This document shows, piece by piece, positions 1-7,718 of a stretch of 64,000 bases of DNA. The notes beneath the pieces are model-generated. The model did not search any database, was not told where the DNA came from, and was given only the letters and a program-made list of their open reading frames with translations. How positions within the stretch are numbered: position 1 is the stretch's first letter; each line of letters opens with the position of its first letter. The translations under genes were made by a program, and so were the position numbers. Source of the stretch: Xanthomonas bonasiae (GTDB lineage Bacteria; Pseudomonadota; Gammaproteobacteria; Xanthomonadales; Xanthomonadaceae); assembly GCF_017163705.1 (NCBI RefSeq), contig NZ_JAFIWB010000006.1, forward strand, positions 140,142 to 204,141. The letters are read 5' to 3'.

Positions 1-387
1 CTGCGCGCCGGCCAGCGCGGCGTAGCGGCGGTAGCTGGCCTCGGCCTCGTCGGCGCTGGCCGCGGCCGAACGCAACTGCGCCTGTGCGCTGTCCACGCTG
101 GCGCGCTGCTCCACCGCGCTGAGCCGCAGCAGCACCTGGCCGGCGGCGACGCGATCGTTGACGTCCACGCGCACTTCGAGCACCCGCCCGTCGGTCTGCG
201 CCGACAGGTCGGCATGCTCCACCGCGGCGACCACGCCGTCCCAGGCGCGCGCGGCGGGATCGGCGAACGCCACCGTGTCGGTCTGCAGCGCGGGCAGCGG
301 CGGCGGCACCGCCGAGGCGGATTCGTGGCGGCACGCCGCGAGCGACAGGCTCGCGGCCAGCGCGATCGAGAGGGCAAACGGCTTCAC
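1..387 (-). CDS. RND efflux periplasmic adaptor (membrane fusion) lipoprotein, N-terminal part
   Basis: The gene is cut by the left edge; 129 codons are visible. Reading leftwards from a GTG at 387, the protein begins with a basic n-region and a hydrophobic stretch ending in the lipobox LAAC (Cys about residue 19), so it should be a lipid-anchored periplasmic protein. After a proline-rich linker comes a lipoyl/biotinyl-like hairpin arm (GRVLEVRVDVNDRVAAGQVL), followed by the start of an alpha-helical coiled coil rich in Ala, Gln and Glu. This is the usual order in HlyD/AcrA-type adaptors that link an inner-membrane RND pump to an outer-membrane channel. The substrate cannot be told, and the pump gene would lie outside the window. 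It is divergent from the sulfide operon, with 136 bases between the starts. GTG was chosen because no in-frame ATG precedes the signal peptide. Confidence 0.75.
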   Translation of the reverse strand, partial: MKPFALSIALAASLSLAACRHESASAVPPPLPALQTDTVAFADPAARAWDGVVAAVEHADLSAQTDGRVLEVRVDVNDRVAAGQVLLRLSAVEQRASVDSAQAQLRSAAASADEAEASYRRYAALAGAQ

Positions 388-472
388 GCGGCGGCTCCAG
401 GACGAGGGTTCGACGGAACCCGGTCGGTGCCAGCGAACCGTCGCTGGCTGCGAGATAAATTAGAATTTTCTT

Positions 473-492
473 ATATTAGAGTCAACTGATAT
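473..492. promoter_or_regulatory. Candidate BigR/SqrR operator
   Basis: An imperfect inverted repeat, ATATTAG-N6-CTGATAT (6 of 7 pairs), lies in a short AT-rich island (about 455-495) within otherwise GC-rich DNA, directly before the rhodanese gene. Known BigR operators are AT-rich imperfect palindromes overlapping the promoter of their own operon, and the operon here encodes a BigR-like repressor. A -10-like TATATT at 472-477 falls inside it. Assignment to BigR is inference. Confidence 0.5.
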
Positions 493-523
493 TATGAGCG
501 CCGTTCATCCACCGGAGCCCCCA

Positions 524-886
524 ATGCCCCATTCCTCCGCACAAGCCCTGGTCGACAGGGCACGCCCGCAGATCCACGAGGTCGATACCGACGCCGCCGC
601 CACGCCGCTGCCCGGCGAATGGATCATCGACGTGCGCGAACCCGGCGAGTTCGCCGTCGGCCACCTGCCCAACGCGATCAACATTCCGCGCGGCATCCTC
701 GAATTCCGTCTCGACACCGACCCGGCGCTGGCCCGGCGCGACCAGCCGATCCTGCTGTACTGCGCCAGCGGCGGCCGCTCCACGCTGGCCGCGCTGAGCC
801 TGCAGCACCTCGGCTACAGCGCGGTGCGCTCGTTGAACGGCGGCTTCCTCGGCTGGACCGCGGCCGGCCTGCCGGTCGCCTTCTGA
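524..886 (+). CDS. Rhodanese-like single-domain sulfurtransferase
   Basis: The protein has 120 residues and is a single rhodanese domain, probably cytoplasmic. The motif WIIDVREPGEFAVGHLPNA (about 33-51) is the typical rhodanese CH2A region. The active-site loop CASGGRS has its catalytic Cys at residue 80, which would carry a persulfide. It should move sulfane sulfur between low-molecular-weight thiols and acceptors, here probably feeding or draining persulfide for the dioxygenase encoded two genes downstream. The start at 524 is preferred over the in-frame ATG at 494: a GGAG (514-517) lies six bases before 524, whereas 494 abuts the putative operator. It is the first gene of a three-gene operon; the repressor gene begins 5 bases after its stop. 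In the classical Xylella/Agrobacterium bigR operons the sulfurtransferase-like part is fused to the dioxygenase; here it is separate. Confidence 0.85.
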   Translation: MPHSSAQALVDRARPQIHEVDTDAAATPLPGEWIIDVREPGEFAVGHLPNAINIPRGILEFRLDTDPALARRDQPILLYCASGGRSTLAALSLQHLGYSAVRSLNGGFLGWTAAGLPVAF

Positions 887-891
887 GTCCG

Positions 892-1242
892 ATGGCCCGC
901 CGCCTGCAACCCGCGATGGATCCTGCGGCGATGCGCGCGCACGCCGGCGAGGCCGCGCGCCTGCTGAAGGCGCTCGGCAACGAGAAGCGGCTGCTGTTGC
1001 TGTGCCTGCTGGTGGACCACGAACACTCGGTGGGCGAACTCAACACGCGCCTGGACCTGAGCCAATCGGCGCTGTCGCAGCACCTGGCGGTGCTGCGCGA
1101 GGACGGCCTGGTGCAGACCCGCCGCGACGGGCAGACCATCTACTATTCGCTGGTCCCCGGCCCGGCGCAGCGCATCCTCGATACCTTGCACGGCATCTAT
1201 TGCAGCGCCGGCCCTTCCTCTCCCGCCAAGGCAGGCCCATGA
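892..1242 (+). CDS. bigR: ArsR-family persulfide-sensing repressor, BigR/SqrR type
   Basis: This is a winged helix-turn-helix protein of 116 residues in the ArsR/SmtB family. The recognition-helix segment LSQSALSQHLAVLREDGLV is centred near residues 56-74, followed by the wing TRRDGQTIYYSL. It has two cysteines, Cys38 and Cys104, 66 residues apart. BigR (Cys42/Cys108) and SqrR (Cys41/Cys107) have the same spacing and use the pair as a dithiol switch that forms a disulfide or polysulfide bridge and releases DNA. The absence of the metal-site cysteine motif of ArsR/SmtB sensors also favours persulfide sensing. It lies between the rhodanese and the persulfide dioxygenase, and its stop overlaps the dioxygenase start (ATGA). 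It probably represses its own operon through the AT-rich palindrome at 473-492. The family is clear; the persulfide role is a strong inference from cysteine spacing plus neighbours. Confidence 0.85.
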   Translation: MARRLQPAMDPAAMRAHAGEAARLLKALGNEKRLLLLCLLVDHEHSVGELNTRLDLSQSALSQHLAVLREDGLVQTRRDGQTIYYSLVPGPAQRILDTLHGIYCSAGPSSPAKAGP

Positions 1243-2072
1243 GCCAGGTTCCCCACGTCCACCCCTTCCACCACGCCGGTTCCGGCACCTGGAGCTATCT
1301 GGTCGAAGACGGCCACGACGCCGCGGTGATCGATCCGGTGCTGGACTTCGATGCGGACACCGCCACCCTGCGCGAGGCGCCGGTGCAGGGCCTGGCCGAG
1401 CTGCTGTCCGCGCGCGGCCTGCAACTGCGCTGGATCCTGGAAACCCATGCCCACGCCGACCACGTCTCCGCGGCGCAGTGGTTCAAGCAACGCTGGCCGC
1501 AGGCGACGCTGGCGATCGGCGCCGGCATCCGCGCGGTGCGCGCGCGCTTCGCGCCGCAGTTCGGCCTGGCCGAGGACACCGGCGACGGGCGCTGCGGCTT
1601 CGACCACCTGTTCGCCGACAGCGAGCGTTTCGCGATCGGCGCGCTGCAGGCGCAGGTGATCGCGGTGCCCGGACATACCGACGACAGCATCGCCTACCTG
1701 ATCGGCGACGCCTTGTTTCCGGGCGATTCGCTGTTCATGCCCGACAGCGGCACGGCACGCTGCGATTTCCCTGGCGGCGACGCGGCCACGCTGTTCCGCT
1801 CGATCCAAGCGCTCTACGCACTGCCGGCCGCCACCCGCGTGTTCGTCTGCCACGACTACGGCGCAGGCGGCCGCGCGGTCGCCTGCGAAACCAGCATCGG
1901 CGCGCAGCGCCGCGACAACATCCATGTGCGCGACGGCATCGGCGAAGCCGAGTTCGTCGCGTTGCGGCGCGCGCGCGACGCGACCTTGGCGCCGCCGCGG
2001 CTGATGCAGCCGTCGGTACGCGCCAACATCCAGGCCGGCCGCACCGACGACCTGCACGCCGCGCCGCAGTGA
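1239..2072 (+). CDS. ETHE1-like persulfide dioxygenase (metallo-beta-lactamase fold)
   Basis: This is a 277-residue MBL-fold protein. The metal-binding motif THAHADH occupies residues 69-75, a later ligand His lies in VPGHTDDS (His146), and PGDSLF (about 161-166) and FVCHDYG supply the remaining ligands. ETHE1-type enzymes use a single Fe(II), bound by two His and one Asp, to oxidise glutathione persulfide to sulfite. The order GTARCDFPGGD after the metal-site Asp is typical of this subfamily rather than of glyoxalase II. Its start overlaps the stop of the repressor gene by four bases, indicating translational coupling. Unlike the BLH protein of bigR operons in plant-associated bacteria, it has no N-terminal DUF442 sulfurtransferase domain; the separate rhodanese at the head of the operon probably fills that role. 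No sulfide:quinone oxidoreductase gene is seen nearby. Confidence 0.87.
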   Translation: MSQVPHVHPFHHAGSGTWSYLVEDGHDAAVIDPVLDFDADTATLREAPVQGLAELLSARGLQLRWILETHAHADHVSAAQWFKQRWPQATLAIGAGIRAVRARFAPQFGLAEDTGDGRCGFDHLFADSERFAIGALQAQVIAVPGHTDDSIAYLIGDALFPGDSLFMPDSGTARCDFPGGDAATLFRSIQALYALPAATRVFVCHDYGAGGRAVACETSIGAQRRDNIHVRDGIGEAEFVALRRARDATLAPPRLMQPSVRANIQAGRTDDLHAAPQ

Positions 2073-2189
2073 AGGCGGTAGGATGCGGGCATGCCGCGCA
2101 CGATCGCATTGCGCTAGCGACGGCCTGCGCGCCGTGCGCGCCAGGCCAAGCCGATCGCCGCCCGTCCCCCTGATTCCCGGAGCGCCTCC

Positions 2190-2966
2190 ATGTCCCGTTC
2201 GCTACTCCGCCTGCTGTGCCTGCTCTCGCTCGTCGTCGCCCTGGCCGTGCCGCCGGCCTGGGCACAGGCGCCGCTGACCGTGTTCGCCGCCGCCAGCCTG
2301 AAGGAATCGCTGGACGAGGCCGCGGCCGCCTACCAGCAGTCCAGCGGCACGCCGGTGCAGGTGTCGTACGCGGCCAGCTCGGCGCTGGCGCGGCAGGTGG
2401 AACAGGGCGCGCCGGCGGACGTGTTCTTCTCCGCCGACCTGGAGTGGATGGACTATCTGCAGCAGCGCCGGTTGGTGGATCCGGCGCAGCGCCGCAACCT
2501 GCTCGGCAACACGCTGGTGCTGGTCGCGCCGGTGGCGAGCGCCGCCAAGGTCGATCTGCGCAAACCCGGCACGCTCGCCGCCGCGCTCGGTGCGCAGGGC
2601 CGCCTCGCGGTCGGCCAGACCAGCAGCGTGCCGGCCGGCAAGTACGCGCGCGCCGCGCTGCAGAAACTCGGCCAGTGGGACGGCGTGCAGACGCGCCTGG
2701 CCGAATCGGAAAGCGTGCGCAGCGCGCTGATGCTGGTCGCGCGCGGCGAGGCCCCGCTGGGCATCGTCTACGGCTCCGACGCCAAGGCCGAACCGAAGGT
2801 GCGGGTGGTGGCGGTGTTCCCGGCCGACAGCCATGCGCCGATCGTGTATCCGGTGGCGGCATTGCGCGCTGGCAAGAATCCCGCCGCAGCCGACTTCGTG
2901 CGCTGGCTGGGGACCGCGCCGGCGCAGGCGATCTTCCAGCGCCGCGGTTTCTCGCTCGCGCGCTGA
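2190..2966 (+). CDS. modA: Molybdate ABC transporter, periplasmic substrate-binding protein
   Basis: The protein has 258 residues, with a Sec signal peptide (hydrophobic core about residues 6-22, likely cleavage after AWA near 25). The mature protein starts with [18 protein letters not shown], the hallmark start of ModA proteins; the first Ser of this segment and the later [11 protein letters not shown] supply oxyanion-binding serines. [11 protein letters not shown] and [11 protein letters not shown] are further conserved family segments. The length matches ModA (about 250). It captures molybdate, and possibly tungstate, in the periplasm and hands it to ModB. It is the first gene of modABC, with a TTG start for modB 4 bases after its stop. 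The 117 bases upstream hold no convincing ModE box. Confidence 0.93.
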   Translation: MSRSLLRLLCLLSLVVALAVPPAWAQAPLTVFAAASLKESLDEAAAAYQQSSGTPVQVSYAASSALARQVEQGAPADVFFSADLEWMDYLQQRRLVDPAQRRNLLGNTLVLVAPVASAAKVDLRKPGTLAAALGAQGRLAVGQTSSVPAGKYARAALQKLGQWDGVQTRLAESESVRSALMLVARGEAPLGIVYGSDAKAEPKVRVVAVFPADSHAPIVYPVAALRAGKNPAAADFVRWLGTAPAQAIFQRRGFSLAR

Positions 2967-2970
2967 GCCA

Positions 2971-3672
2971 TTGCCGTTGTTCGCATTCACGCCGCAAGAG
3001 CTCACCGCGATCGCGCTCAGCGTCAAGGTCGCACTGGTCGCGGCCTTGGGCAGCCTGCCGTTCGGCGTGGCCTGCGGCTGGCTGCTGGCGCGGCGCCGTT
3101 TCCCCGGCAAGGCGCTGCTGGATGCGTTGCTGCACCTGCCGCTGGTGATGCCGCCGGTGGTCACCGGCTATGTACTGCTGATCGTGCTCGGCACGCAGGG
3201 ACCGGTCGGCGCGTGGCTGCTGGACCACCTGGGCGTGCAGTTCGCATTCCGCTGGACCGGCGCGGCACTGGCCAGCGCAGTCATGGGATTCCCGCTGATG
3301 GTGCGCGCGATCCGCCTGGCGCTGGAATCCACCGACCGCCGCCTCGAGGCCGCCGCGGCCACGCTCGGCGCCGGGCCATGGCGGGTGTTCTTCAGCATCA
3401 CCCTGCCCCTGGCCTGGCCGGGGCTGGTCGCCGGCACCGCGCTCGCCTTCGCCAAGGCGCTGGGCGAATTCGGTGCCACCATCACCTTCGTGTCGAATAT
3501 CCCCGGGGAAACCCAGACCCTGTCGTCGGCGATCTACGGCCTGCTGCAGGTGCCCGGCGGCGAATCGGGCATCTGGCGGCTGGCGGCGGTGGCCCTGGCG
3601 ATCTCGCTGGCCGCGCTGCTGCTGTCCGAATGGCTGGTGCGGCGCCAGCGTGGGCCGGAGGCGGACGCGTGA
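2971..3672 (+). CDS. modB: Molybdate ABC transporter permease
   Basis: The 233-residue integral inner-membrane protein has about five hydrophobic helices. The conserved EAA-loop region around LEAAAATLGAGPWRVFF couples the permease to the ATPase, and the family segment LGEFGATITFVSNIPGETQT is characteristic of ModB. TTG at 2971 was chosen as the start because it lies just after the modA stop and gives the usual short N-terminus before the first membrane helix. Upstream in-frame ATGs would extend deep into modA with non-membrane, arginine-rich sequence. A second TTG at 2977 is also possible. It forms the channel for molybdate with ModA and ModC. Confidence 0.9.
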   Translation: MPLFAFTPQELTAIALSVKVALVAALGSLPFGVACGWLLARRRFPGKALLDALLHLPLVMPPVVTGYVLLIVLGTQGPVGAWLLDHLGVQFAFRWTGAALASAVMGFPLMVRAIRLALESTDRRLEAAAATLGAGPWRVFFSITLPLAWPGLVAGTALAFAKALGEFGATITFVSNIPGETQTLSSAIYGLLQVPGGESGIWRLAAVALAISLAALLLSEWLVRRQRGPEADA

Positions 3673-3757
3673 GCCGGCGCAGCGCCGCTGCAGGCAGTCG
3701 GCCAGCGGCGAATGTCCGCGGCGCGCCGCATTCGCCGCACGATGCGAGCGTGCGCCG

Positions 3758-4375
3758 ATGCTGAGCATCGATATCGAAGTGCAGCGCGGCCGCTTCCAGC
3801 GCCGCTTGCGGGTCGAGGAAACGGCGCGCGTGGTCGCGCTGGTCGGCCCGTCCGGCGCCGGCAAGACCAGCATGCTCAACGCCATCGCCGGCGTGCTGCG
3901 GCCGCGCAGCGGACGCATCGTCATCGACGACCGCGTGCTCTACGACAGCGCCGCCGGCATCGACGTGCCCACCCACCGCCGCCGCATCGGCTACGTGTTC
4001 CAGGACGCGCGGCTGTTCCCGCACATGGACGTCCGCCGCAACCTCGGCTACGGCCGCCACGGTCGTGGCCAGGCCGAGCGCTTCGGCTTCGAGGCGGTGG
4101 TGGAACTGCTCGGCATCGCGCCGCTGCTGGCGCGGCGCCCGGGCAATCTGTCCGGCGGCGAGGCGCAGCGCGTGGCGATCGGCCGCGCGCTGCTGTCGCA
4201 GCCGGCGATCCTGCTGTTCGACGAACCGCTGTCGGCGCTGGACGCGCAACGCCGCGGCGAACTGATTCCGTACCTGCAGCGCGTGCGCGACGAGGTGCGC
4301 CTGCCGATGCTCTACGTCAGCCACCAGGCCGAGGAAGTGGAACGCATCGCCGACGCGATCCATCGGCTGGAGTAG
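3758..4375 (+). CDS. modC: Molybdate ABC transporter ATP-binding protein, short form without Mop/TOBE domain
   Basis: This ABC ATPase has 205 residues. Walker A GPSGAGKT lies at 30-37, the signature LSGGEAQ at 131-137, Walker B ILLFDEP at 151-157, and the H-loop His at 189 (YVSHQAEEVERIAD). All nucleotide-binding elements are intact, so it can power ModB. Canonical ModC proteins have about 350 residues because a C-terminal TOBE/Mop domain binds molybdate and can inhibit transport; this one stops immediately after the ATPase core at a TAG. The 68 bases after the stop still read in another frame as a short open stretch up to the next gene, so either a genuine short form or an old truncation is possible. 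It starts 85 bases after modB, a looser spacing than modA-modB. Confidence 0.87.
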   Translation: MLSIDIEVQRGRFQRRLRVEETARVVALVGPSGAGKTSMLNAIAGVLRPRSGRIVIDDRVLYDSAAGIDVPTHRRRIGYVFQDARLFPHMDVRRNLGYGRHGRGQAERFGFEAVVELLGIAPLLARRPGNLSGGEAQRVAIGRALLSQPAILLFDEPLSALDAQRRGELIPYLQRVRDEVRLPMLYVSHQAEEVERIADAIHRLE

Positions 4376-4443
4376 CGCGCCGACGCCGCGTTCACCGCCG
4401 ATGGCCAGACTGTGCGCCATCGCAACGAAGCCAGGCCGCCGCC

Positions 4444-5001
4444 GTGCGCCGCTACCGCAAGCACGATTTCCCGCTCGACCAGGTGCGCCGGTTCCTGGAA
4501 CCCGGCCCGGTGGTGCTGGTCGGTTCGGCGTGGAAAGGGCAGCGCGACATCATGACCATGGGCTGGCACATGGTGCTGGAGTTCTCGCCGTCGCTGATCG
4601 CCTGCTGCATCTCCAGCGCCAACCACAGCTTCGAACTGGTCCGGCGCAGCAAGCAATGCACGATCAACCTGCCGACCGCTGACCTGCTCGACACCGTGGT
4701 CGGCATCGGCAACAGCAGCGGCGCGCAGCTCGACAAGTTCGCGCACTTCGGCCTGACCGCGGTGGCCGGTACGCACGTCGATGCGCCGTCGATCGCCGAG
4801 TGCTATGCCAGCTTCGAGTGCCGCCTGCACGACGGCCGCCAGATCGCCAGGCACAACCTGTTCGTCTGGGAAGTGGTCAAGGCGCATGTCGCCACGTCGC
4901 CGAAACTGCCCAGGACCCTGCACTACCGCGGCGACGGCAAGTTCATGCTGTCCGGCGCGGAAGTCTCGCGGCGGCGCCTGTTCAAGCCGGAGATGCTGTA
5001 A
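4444..5001 (+). CDS. Flavin reductase-like (FMN-binding split-barrel) family protein
   Basis: The 185-residue protein has features of the flavin reductase-like/DIM6-NTAB family: an early segment PGPVVLVGSAWKGQRDIMT, where NMTMGW-like sequence (MTMGWHMVLEFSPSLIACCI) forms the FMN pocket, and a NHSFELVRRSKQCTINLP strand-turn. The family binds FMN, and members act as NAD(P)H:flavin reductases or flavoprotein partners of monooxygenases. The physiological partner is unknown. The start is a GTG at 4444 giving VRRYRKHDFPL, since no ATG is placed suitably; the upstream frame has no stop for some distance but is arginine-rich shadow sequence of modC. It follows modC by 68 bases on the same strand and may be co-transcribed. 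A role linked to molybdoenzymes is only suggested by position. Confidence 0.7.
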   Translation: MRRYRKHDFPLDQVRRFLEPGPVVLVGSAWKGQRDIMTMGWHMVLEFSPSLIACCISSANHSFELVRRSKQCTINLPTADLLDTVVGIGNSSGAQLDKFAHFGLTAVAGTHVDAPSIAECYASFECRLHDGRQIARHNLFVWEVVKAHVATSPKLPRTLHYRGDGKFMLSGAEVSRRRLFKPEML

Positions 5002-5058
5002 CGCGGCGGCGATCCTGCCGCCGCCCACATGGGGCATCTCTCTCGAGACGCTGCCCTT

Positions 5059-5084
5059 GCAGGAGCGGCTTCAGCCGCGACAGG
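5059..5084. repeat. REP-like half element
   Basis: The sequence TGCAGGAGCGGCTTCAGCCGCGACAG matches one arm of the large palindromes at 26131-26204 and 52642-52713. It forms a small internal stem on its own (GCGGCTTCAGCCGC). It lies between the convergent flavin reductase and TonB-like lipoprotein genes, a usual location for Xanthomonas/Stenotrophomonas REPs. Confidence 0.75.
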
Positions 5085-5195
5085 CTCTACCGGCGACGTC
5101 TATCGCAATCGATGGCAAGCACGAATCGCTTCCGCACCCCGCAACCATGACAGCAAGACCTTCCAGCGCTCACGGTGCGGCAGCAGCTCACGCAT

Positions 5196-5786
5196 TCAAC
5201 GCGCGCTTCGACCGCCCACGCGCCCTGCCTGCACGCTGGCCTTGCCCTCGCGCACCTCGAAGGTGAACGCGTAGGCCAGCGTCACCGGCACCTCCTCCAC
5301 CGACACGGCATCGTCGCAGCGTCCCTCCACCGCCGGCCGCTGCGCCGGATCGGCATAGGTGCAGATCGCCGCGGGCACGAAGCGCCAGCGCGCGACCTCC
5401 TGCTGTACCGCCTGCAGCAGATCGGCGTTGTCCGCCAGCGCGCCGGCACTGCATTCCTCGCGGTCGCGCAAGGGCTCGCTGCGCTGCACCGCGCCTTGCG
5501 CAGACAGGATCACGCGCACGCACACCGTGGTCGGCGCCAGCGTGCGCCGTGGCGAATCGGCCGGCAGCTGCGGCGTCGCCGCGTCCAGTGGCTGCGGCAT
5601 GCGGAACACCTGCTGCGGCTGCATCGTGTAGGCGGTGATGGCGCCGCCCGGGGCACCATCGCCGCGTGGCGCAAGCAGGCGCTGGTCCACGGAATCCAGC
5701 CGCTGGGTCTGCTCGCGCTGCGGCTGGCTGGCGCAGCTGGCCAGGCACAGGCACGCGCTGGCCAGGCAGATCCTGTGCAGACTCAT
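5196..5786 (-). CDS. TonB-like C-terminal domain lipoprotein
   Basis: The 196-residue exported lipoprotein has a short hydrophobic signal ending in LASC (Cys about residue 18). The mature part contains a segment (APTTVCVRVILSAQGAVQ, then WRFVPAAICTY) that resembles the repeating beta-strand pattern of TonB C-terminal domains, together with several cysteines that may form disulfides. Its ATG at 5786 overlaps the stop of the upstream M56 peptidase gene by four bases, so the two are translationally coupled. It is shorter than true TonB (about 240-300), has no transmembrane helix other than the lipoprotein signal, and has no proline-rich periplasm-spanning linker, so it is not expected to energise receptors. 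It may act together with the TonB-like tail of the M56 protein. Function unknown. Confidence 0.65.
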   Translation of the reverse strand: MSLHRICLASACLCLASCASQPQREQTQRLDSVDQRLLAPRGDGAPGGAITAYTMQPQQVFRMPQPLDAATPQLPADSPRRTLAPTTVCVRVILSAQGAVQRSEPLRDREECSAGALADNADLLQAVQQEVARWRFVPAAICTYADPAQRPAVEGRCDDAVSVEEVPVTLAYAFTFEVREGKASVQAGRVGGRSAR

Positions 5787-7318
5787 CGCTTGGCAGTCTT
5801 CAGGGACATGCCGCAATACACACGTTGGGTCGGTCCTTGTCCATCGACGGAGACAACGTCGCAGGTCTGCTCAGGCGCATCGTCCGACGTCGTATTCACC
5901 AGATACCAGCGGTAGTCCGATGCATTGGCGGCTCCTGGTGGCGCGTCCGCAGGCGTCCTCCCGGATTCGAAGGTGACCGGTATCTCCAACCGCGATGCAA
6001 CGGCCCGTCCCTGCTTCTGCGCCGGAACGAAGCGCCACTGCCTGGCGGCGGCAATCGCCGCCTGGTCCAGCGCCGCATGGCCGGTGCCACGACCACGCAA
6101 CTGCACGTCGCTGGCGGAACCGGTAGCGTCCACGCTGACCAACAGCGTCAGTTTTCCCGAGGCGCCCTCGTCCAGTGCGTCGCGCGGATAGGCCGGTGGC
6201 GGCATGGCCAGCGGTTTGGCCGGTGTGGCCGCATGCTTGGCGGATGTGGTCGCAGCCTCGGCTGCCGACGCGAGCAGCATTGGCGAGCGCGTTTCAGCGT
6301 TGGCCGGCGCCGCGCCTACCGCGGAAGCGGTCCCCGCCTGCGCGCCCGCATCCGGTGCTTGCGCATCCGCCAGCGCGGGCGCAATGCCGCTTCCTGCCAA
6401 CGCGGACGCCGGCAGCGGTTGCAACGCCCATGCCGCGCCACCGCCGCAAAGTGTCGCCATCGCCACCACGGCGATGCCCGCACGCCGCCGCCAGCCGCTC
6501 ACGGCCGGCCGCTGCAGCATCCCGATCCGCTGCCGCAAGGTATGCCCCGCCTGCCAGTGGCAGCCGACCGGCAACGCGATCGCATCCAGCTGGGTCTGCA
6601 ACATCGCCTCGGCGTAGCTGCGCCGCGAGGCCGGGTGCCGCGCCAGTACCGCCGCATCGCAGGCCAGCTCCTGGTCGAAGCGGAACCGCGCCGCGGCCCA
6701 GTGCAGCAGGGGATTGAACCAGTAAGCACAGCGCAAGGCGGCCAGCAACAGGTTGTGGCGGGTGTCGCCGCGGGCGATATGCATGCGCTCGTGGGCCAGC
6801 ACCAGTTCCGACTGTGCGGCCGGATAGCGCCTGGCGAAATCCATCGGCACCACCACGCGCGGCCGCCAGGCGCCGAGCACCAACGGACCATGCACCGCGT
6901 GCTGCGCGTACAGCACCCCGTCGGCGCCGAGCGACAGCCGCCCCAGGCTGCGCCGGTAGCGCTGCTGCTGCCGCCACAACGCGGCGGCCATCGCCGCCGC
7001 GCCAAGCAGCCAGAGGGCAGCGATCCACAGAGCGGCATGGTTGCTCGCCATCGTCATCGCACCCGCAGCGCCAACCGCCCCCTGCGGCAGCCCGACCCAG
7101 ACCTGCGGCATCGCCAATGCCGCCGGCAGTGCCGGACGCACATCGGCGGGCAGCAGCACGGCGAGCATCGCCATCGGCACCACGCCCCACACTGCGTAGG
7201 CGATACCCGCGCCGAACATCCGCCGCAACGGCGCGCGCAGCGCCAACACCGCCACGATCGCCGCGCTGCCGGACAGCGCCGTGGCCCACATTCCCGCTAC
7301 GAAGGTATCAACGCTCAT
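5783..7318 (-). CDS. M56 (BlaR1/MecR1-like) membrane metallopeptidase with TonB-like C-terminal domain
   Basis: This 511-residue protein has an N-terminal half with several membrane helices (about 10-30, 40-58, 95-115) and a cytosolic zinc peptidase site, HERMH at 176-180, with the downstream ELACDAAVL segment of family M56. A further helix (about 290-308) is followed by an Ala-rich periplasmic linker. Residues about 385-460 carry a TonB-like domain (PPPAYPRDALDEGASGKLTL and ALDQAAIAAARQWRFVPA). BlaR1/MecR1 instead carry a penicillin-sensor domain there, so this family member should sense or transmit something else. In BlaR1 systems the peptidase cleaves the BlaI repressor after signal binding. 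Here a BlaI-type repressor gene overlaps upstream by 11 bases, supporting a conserved two-component proteolytic switch. Ligand unknown. Confidence 0.85.
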   Translation of the reverse strand: MSVDTFVAGMWATALSGSAAIVAVLALRAPLRRMFGAGIAYAVWGVVPMAMLAVLLPADVRPALPAALAMPQVWVGLPQGAVGAAGAMTMASNHAALWIAALWLLGAAAMAAALWRQQQRYRRSLGRLSLGADGVLYAQHAVHGPLVLGAWRPRVVVPMDFARRYPAAQSELVLAHERMHIARGDTRHNLLLAALRCAYWFNPLLHWAAARFRFDQELACDAAVLARHPASRRSYAEAMLQTQLDAIALPVGCHWQAGHTLRQRIGMLQRPAVSGWRRRAGIAVVAMATLCGGGAAWALQPLPASALAGSGIAPALADAQAPDAGAQAGTASAVGAAPANAETRSPMLLASAAEAATTSAKHAATPAKPLAMPPPAYPRDALDEGASGKLTLLVSVDATGSASDVQLRGRGTGHAALDQAAIAAARQWRFVPAQKQGRAVASRLEIPVTFESGRTPADAPPGAANASDYRWYLVNTTSDDAPEQTCDVVSVDGQGPTQRVYCGMSLKTAKR

Positions 7319-7676
7319 CGTCCAGCTCCTGGATCAGTCGTTTGAGTTCGGCGATATCGGCGTCGCTGAGCTTGCCGCGTTCGCTGAAGTGCGCCACCAG
7401 CGGCGCGACGCGGCCGCCGAACAGGCGTTCGAGCAGGCCTTCGCTCTGTTGCTGCACCCACTGCTCGCGCTGCAGCAGCGGCGAATACAGATAGCGGCGG
7501 CCTTGTTTTTCGGCGCGGATCGCGCCCTTGTTGAGCAGCCGATTGAGCAAGGTCTTGACCGTGGGTTCGGCCCAGCCGCCATGCCCGGACAGGGCCGCGA
7601 ACACCTCCTCGGCACCGAGCGGGCTGCGGTCCCACAGCACCTCCATCACCACGGCTTCGGCATCGCTGATCGACAT
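7308..7676 (-). CDS. blaI: BlaI/MecI/CopY-family transcriptional repressor
   Basis: The 122-residue winged-helix repressor is typical in length for BlaI/MecI (about 120-126). The N-terminal half holds the DNA-binding domain (ISDAEAVVMEVLWDRSPLGA, then WAEPTVKTLLNRLLNKGAI, then KQGRRYLYSPLL). The C-terminal helices form the dimerisation domain and contain the region normally cleaved by the partner M56 peptidase. The gene overlaps that peptidase gene by 11 bases. A strong promoter with inverted repeats lies directly upstream (7701-7731), so autorepression is very likely. No beta-lactamase gene is seen nearby, so the regulon is not known; the symbol denotes family only. Confidence 0.9.
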   Translation of the reverse strand: MSISDAEAVVMEVLWDRSPLGAEEVFAALSGHGGWAEPTVKTLLNRLLNKGAIRAEKQGRRYLYSPLLQREQWVQQQSEGLLERLFGGRVAPLVAHFSERGKLSDADIAELKRLIQELDDER

Positions 7677-7688
7677 ATCGTTTACGCA

Positions 7689-7708
7689 TGTAATTTTTAA
7701 CGATTACA
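7689..7708. promoter_or_regulatory. Inverted repeat TGTAAT-N8-ATTACA, candidate BlaI operator
   Basis: A perfect 6-bp inverted repeat with an 8-base spacer. Together with the repeat at 7701-7718 it forms three alternating half-sites (GTAAT / ATTAC / GTAAT). The TGTA/TACA core resembles half-sites bound by BlaI/MecI proteins. It overlaps the -10 hexamer of the blaI-like promoter. Confidence 0.65.
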
Positions 7709-7718
7709 CGGGTAATCG
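7701..7718. promoter_or_regulatory. Inverted repeat CGATTAC-N4-GTAATCG, candidate BlaI operator
   Basis: A perfect 7-bp inverted repeat sitting between and partly over the promoter elements of the blaI-like gene, sharing its left half-site with the repeat at 7689-7708. It is well placed for repression by blocking RNA polymerase. The repressor identity is inferred from position. Confidence 0.65.

Noticed and set aside
2073..2189. ModE box upstream of modA
   Set aside because: A TCGC...GCGA repeat is present, but it does not resemble the AT-rich ModE palindrome.
7308..7318. Beta-lactam resistance operon
   Set aside because: No beta-lactamase gene is near, and the M56 protein lacks a penicillin-sensor domain.
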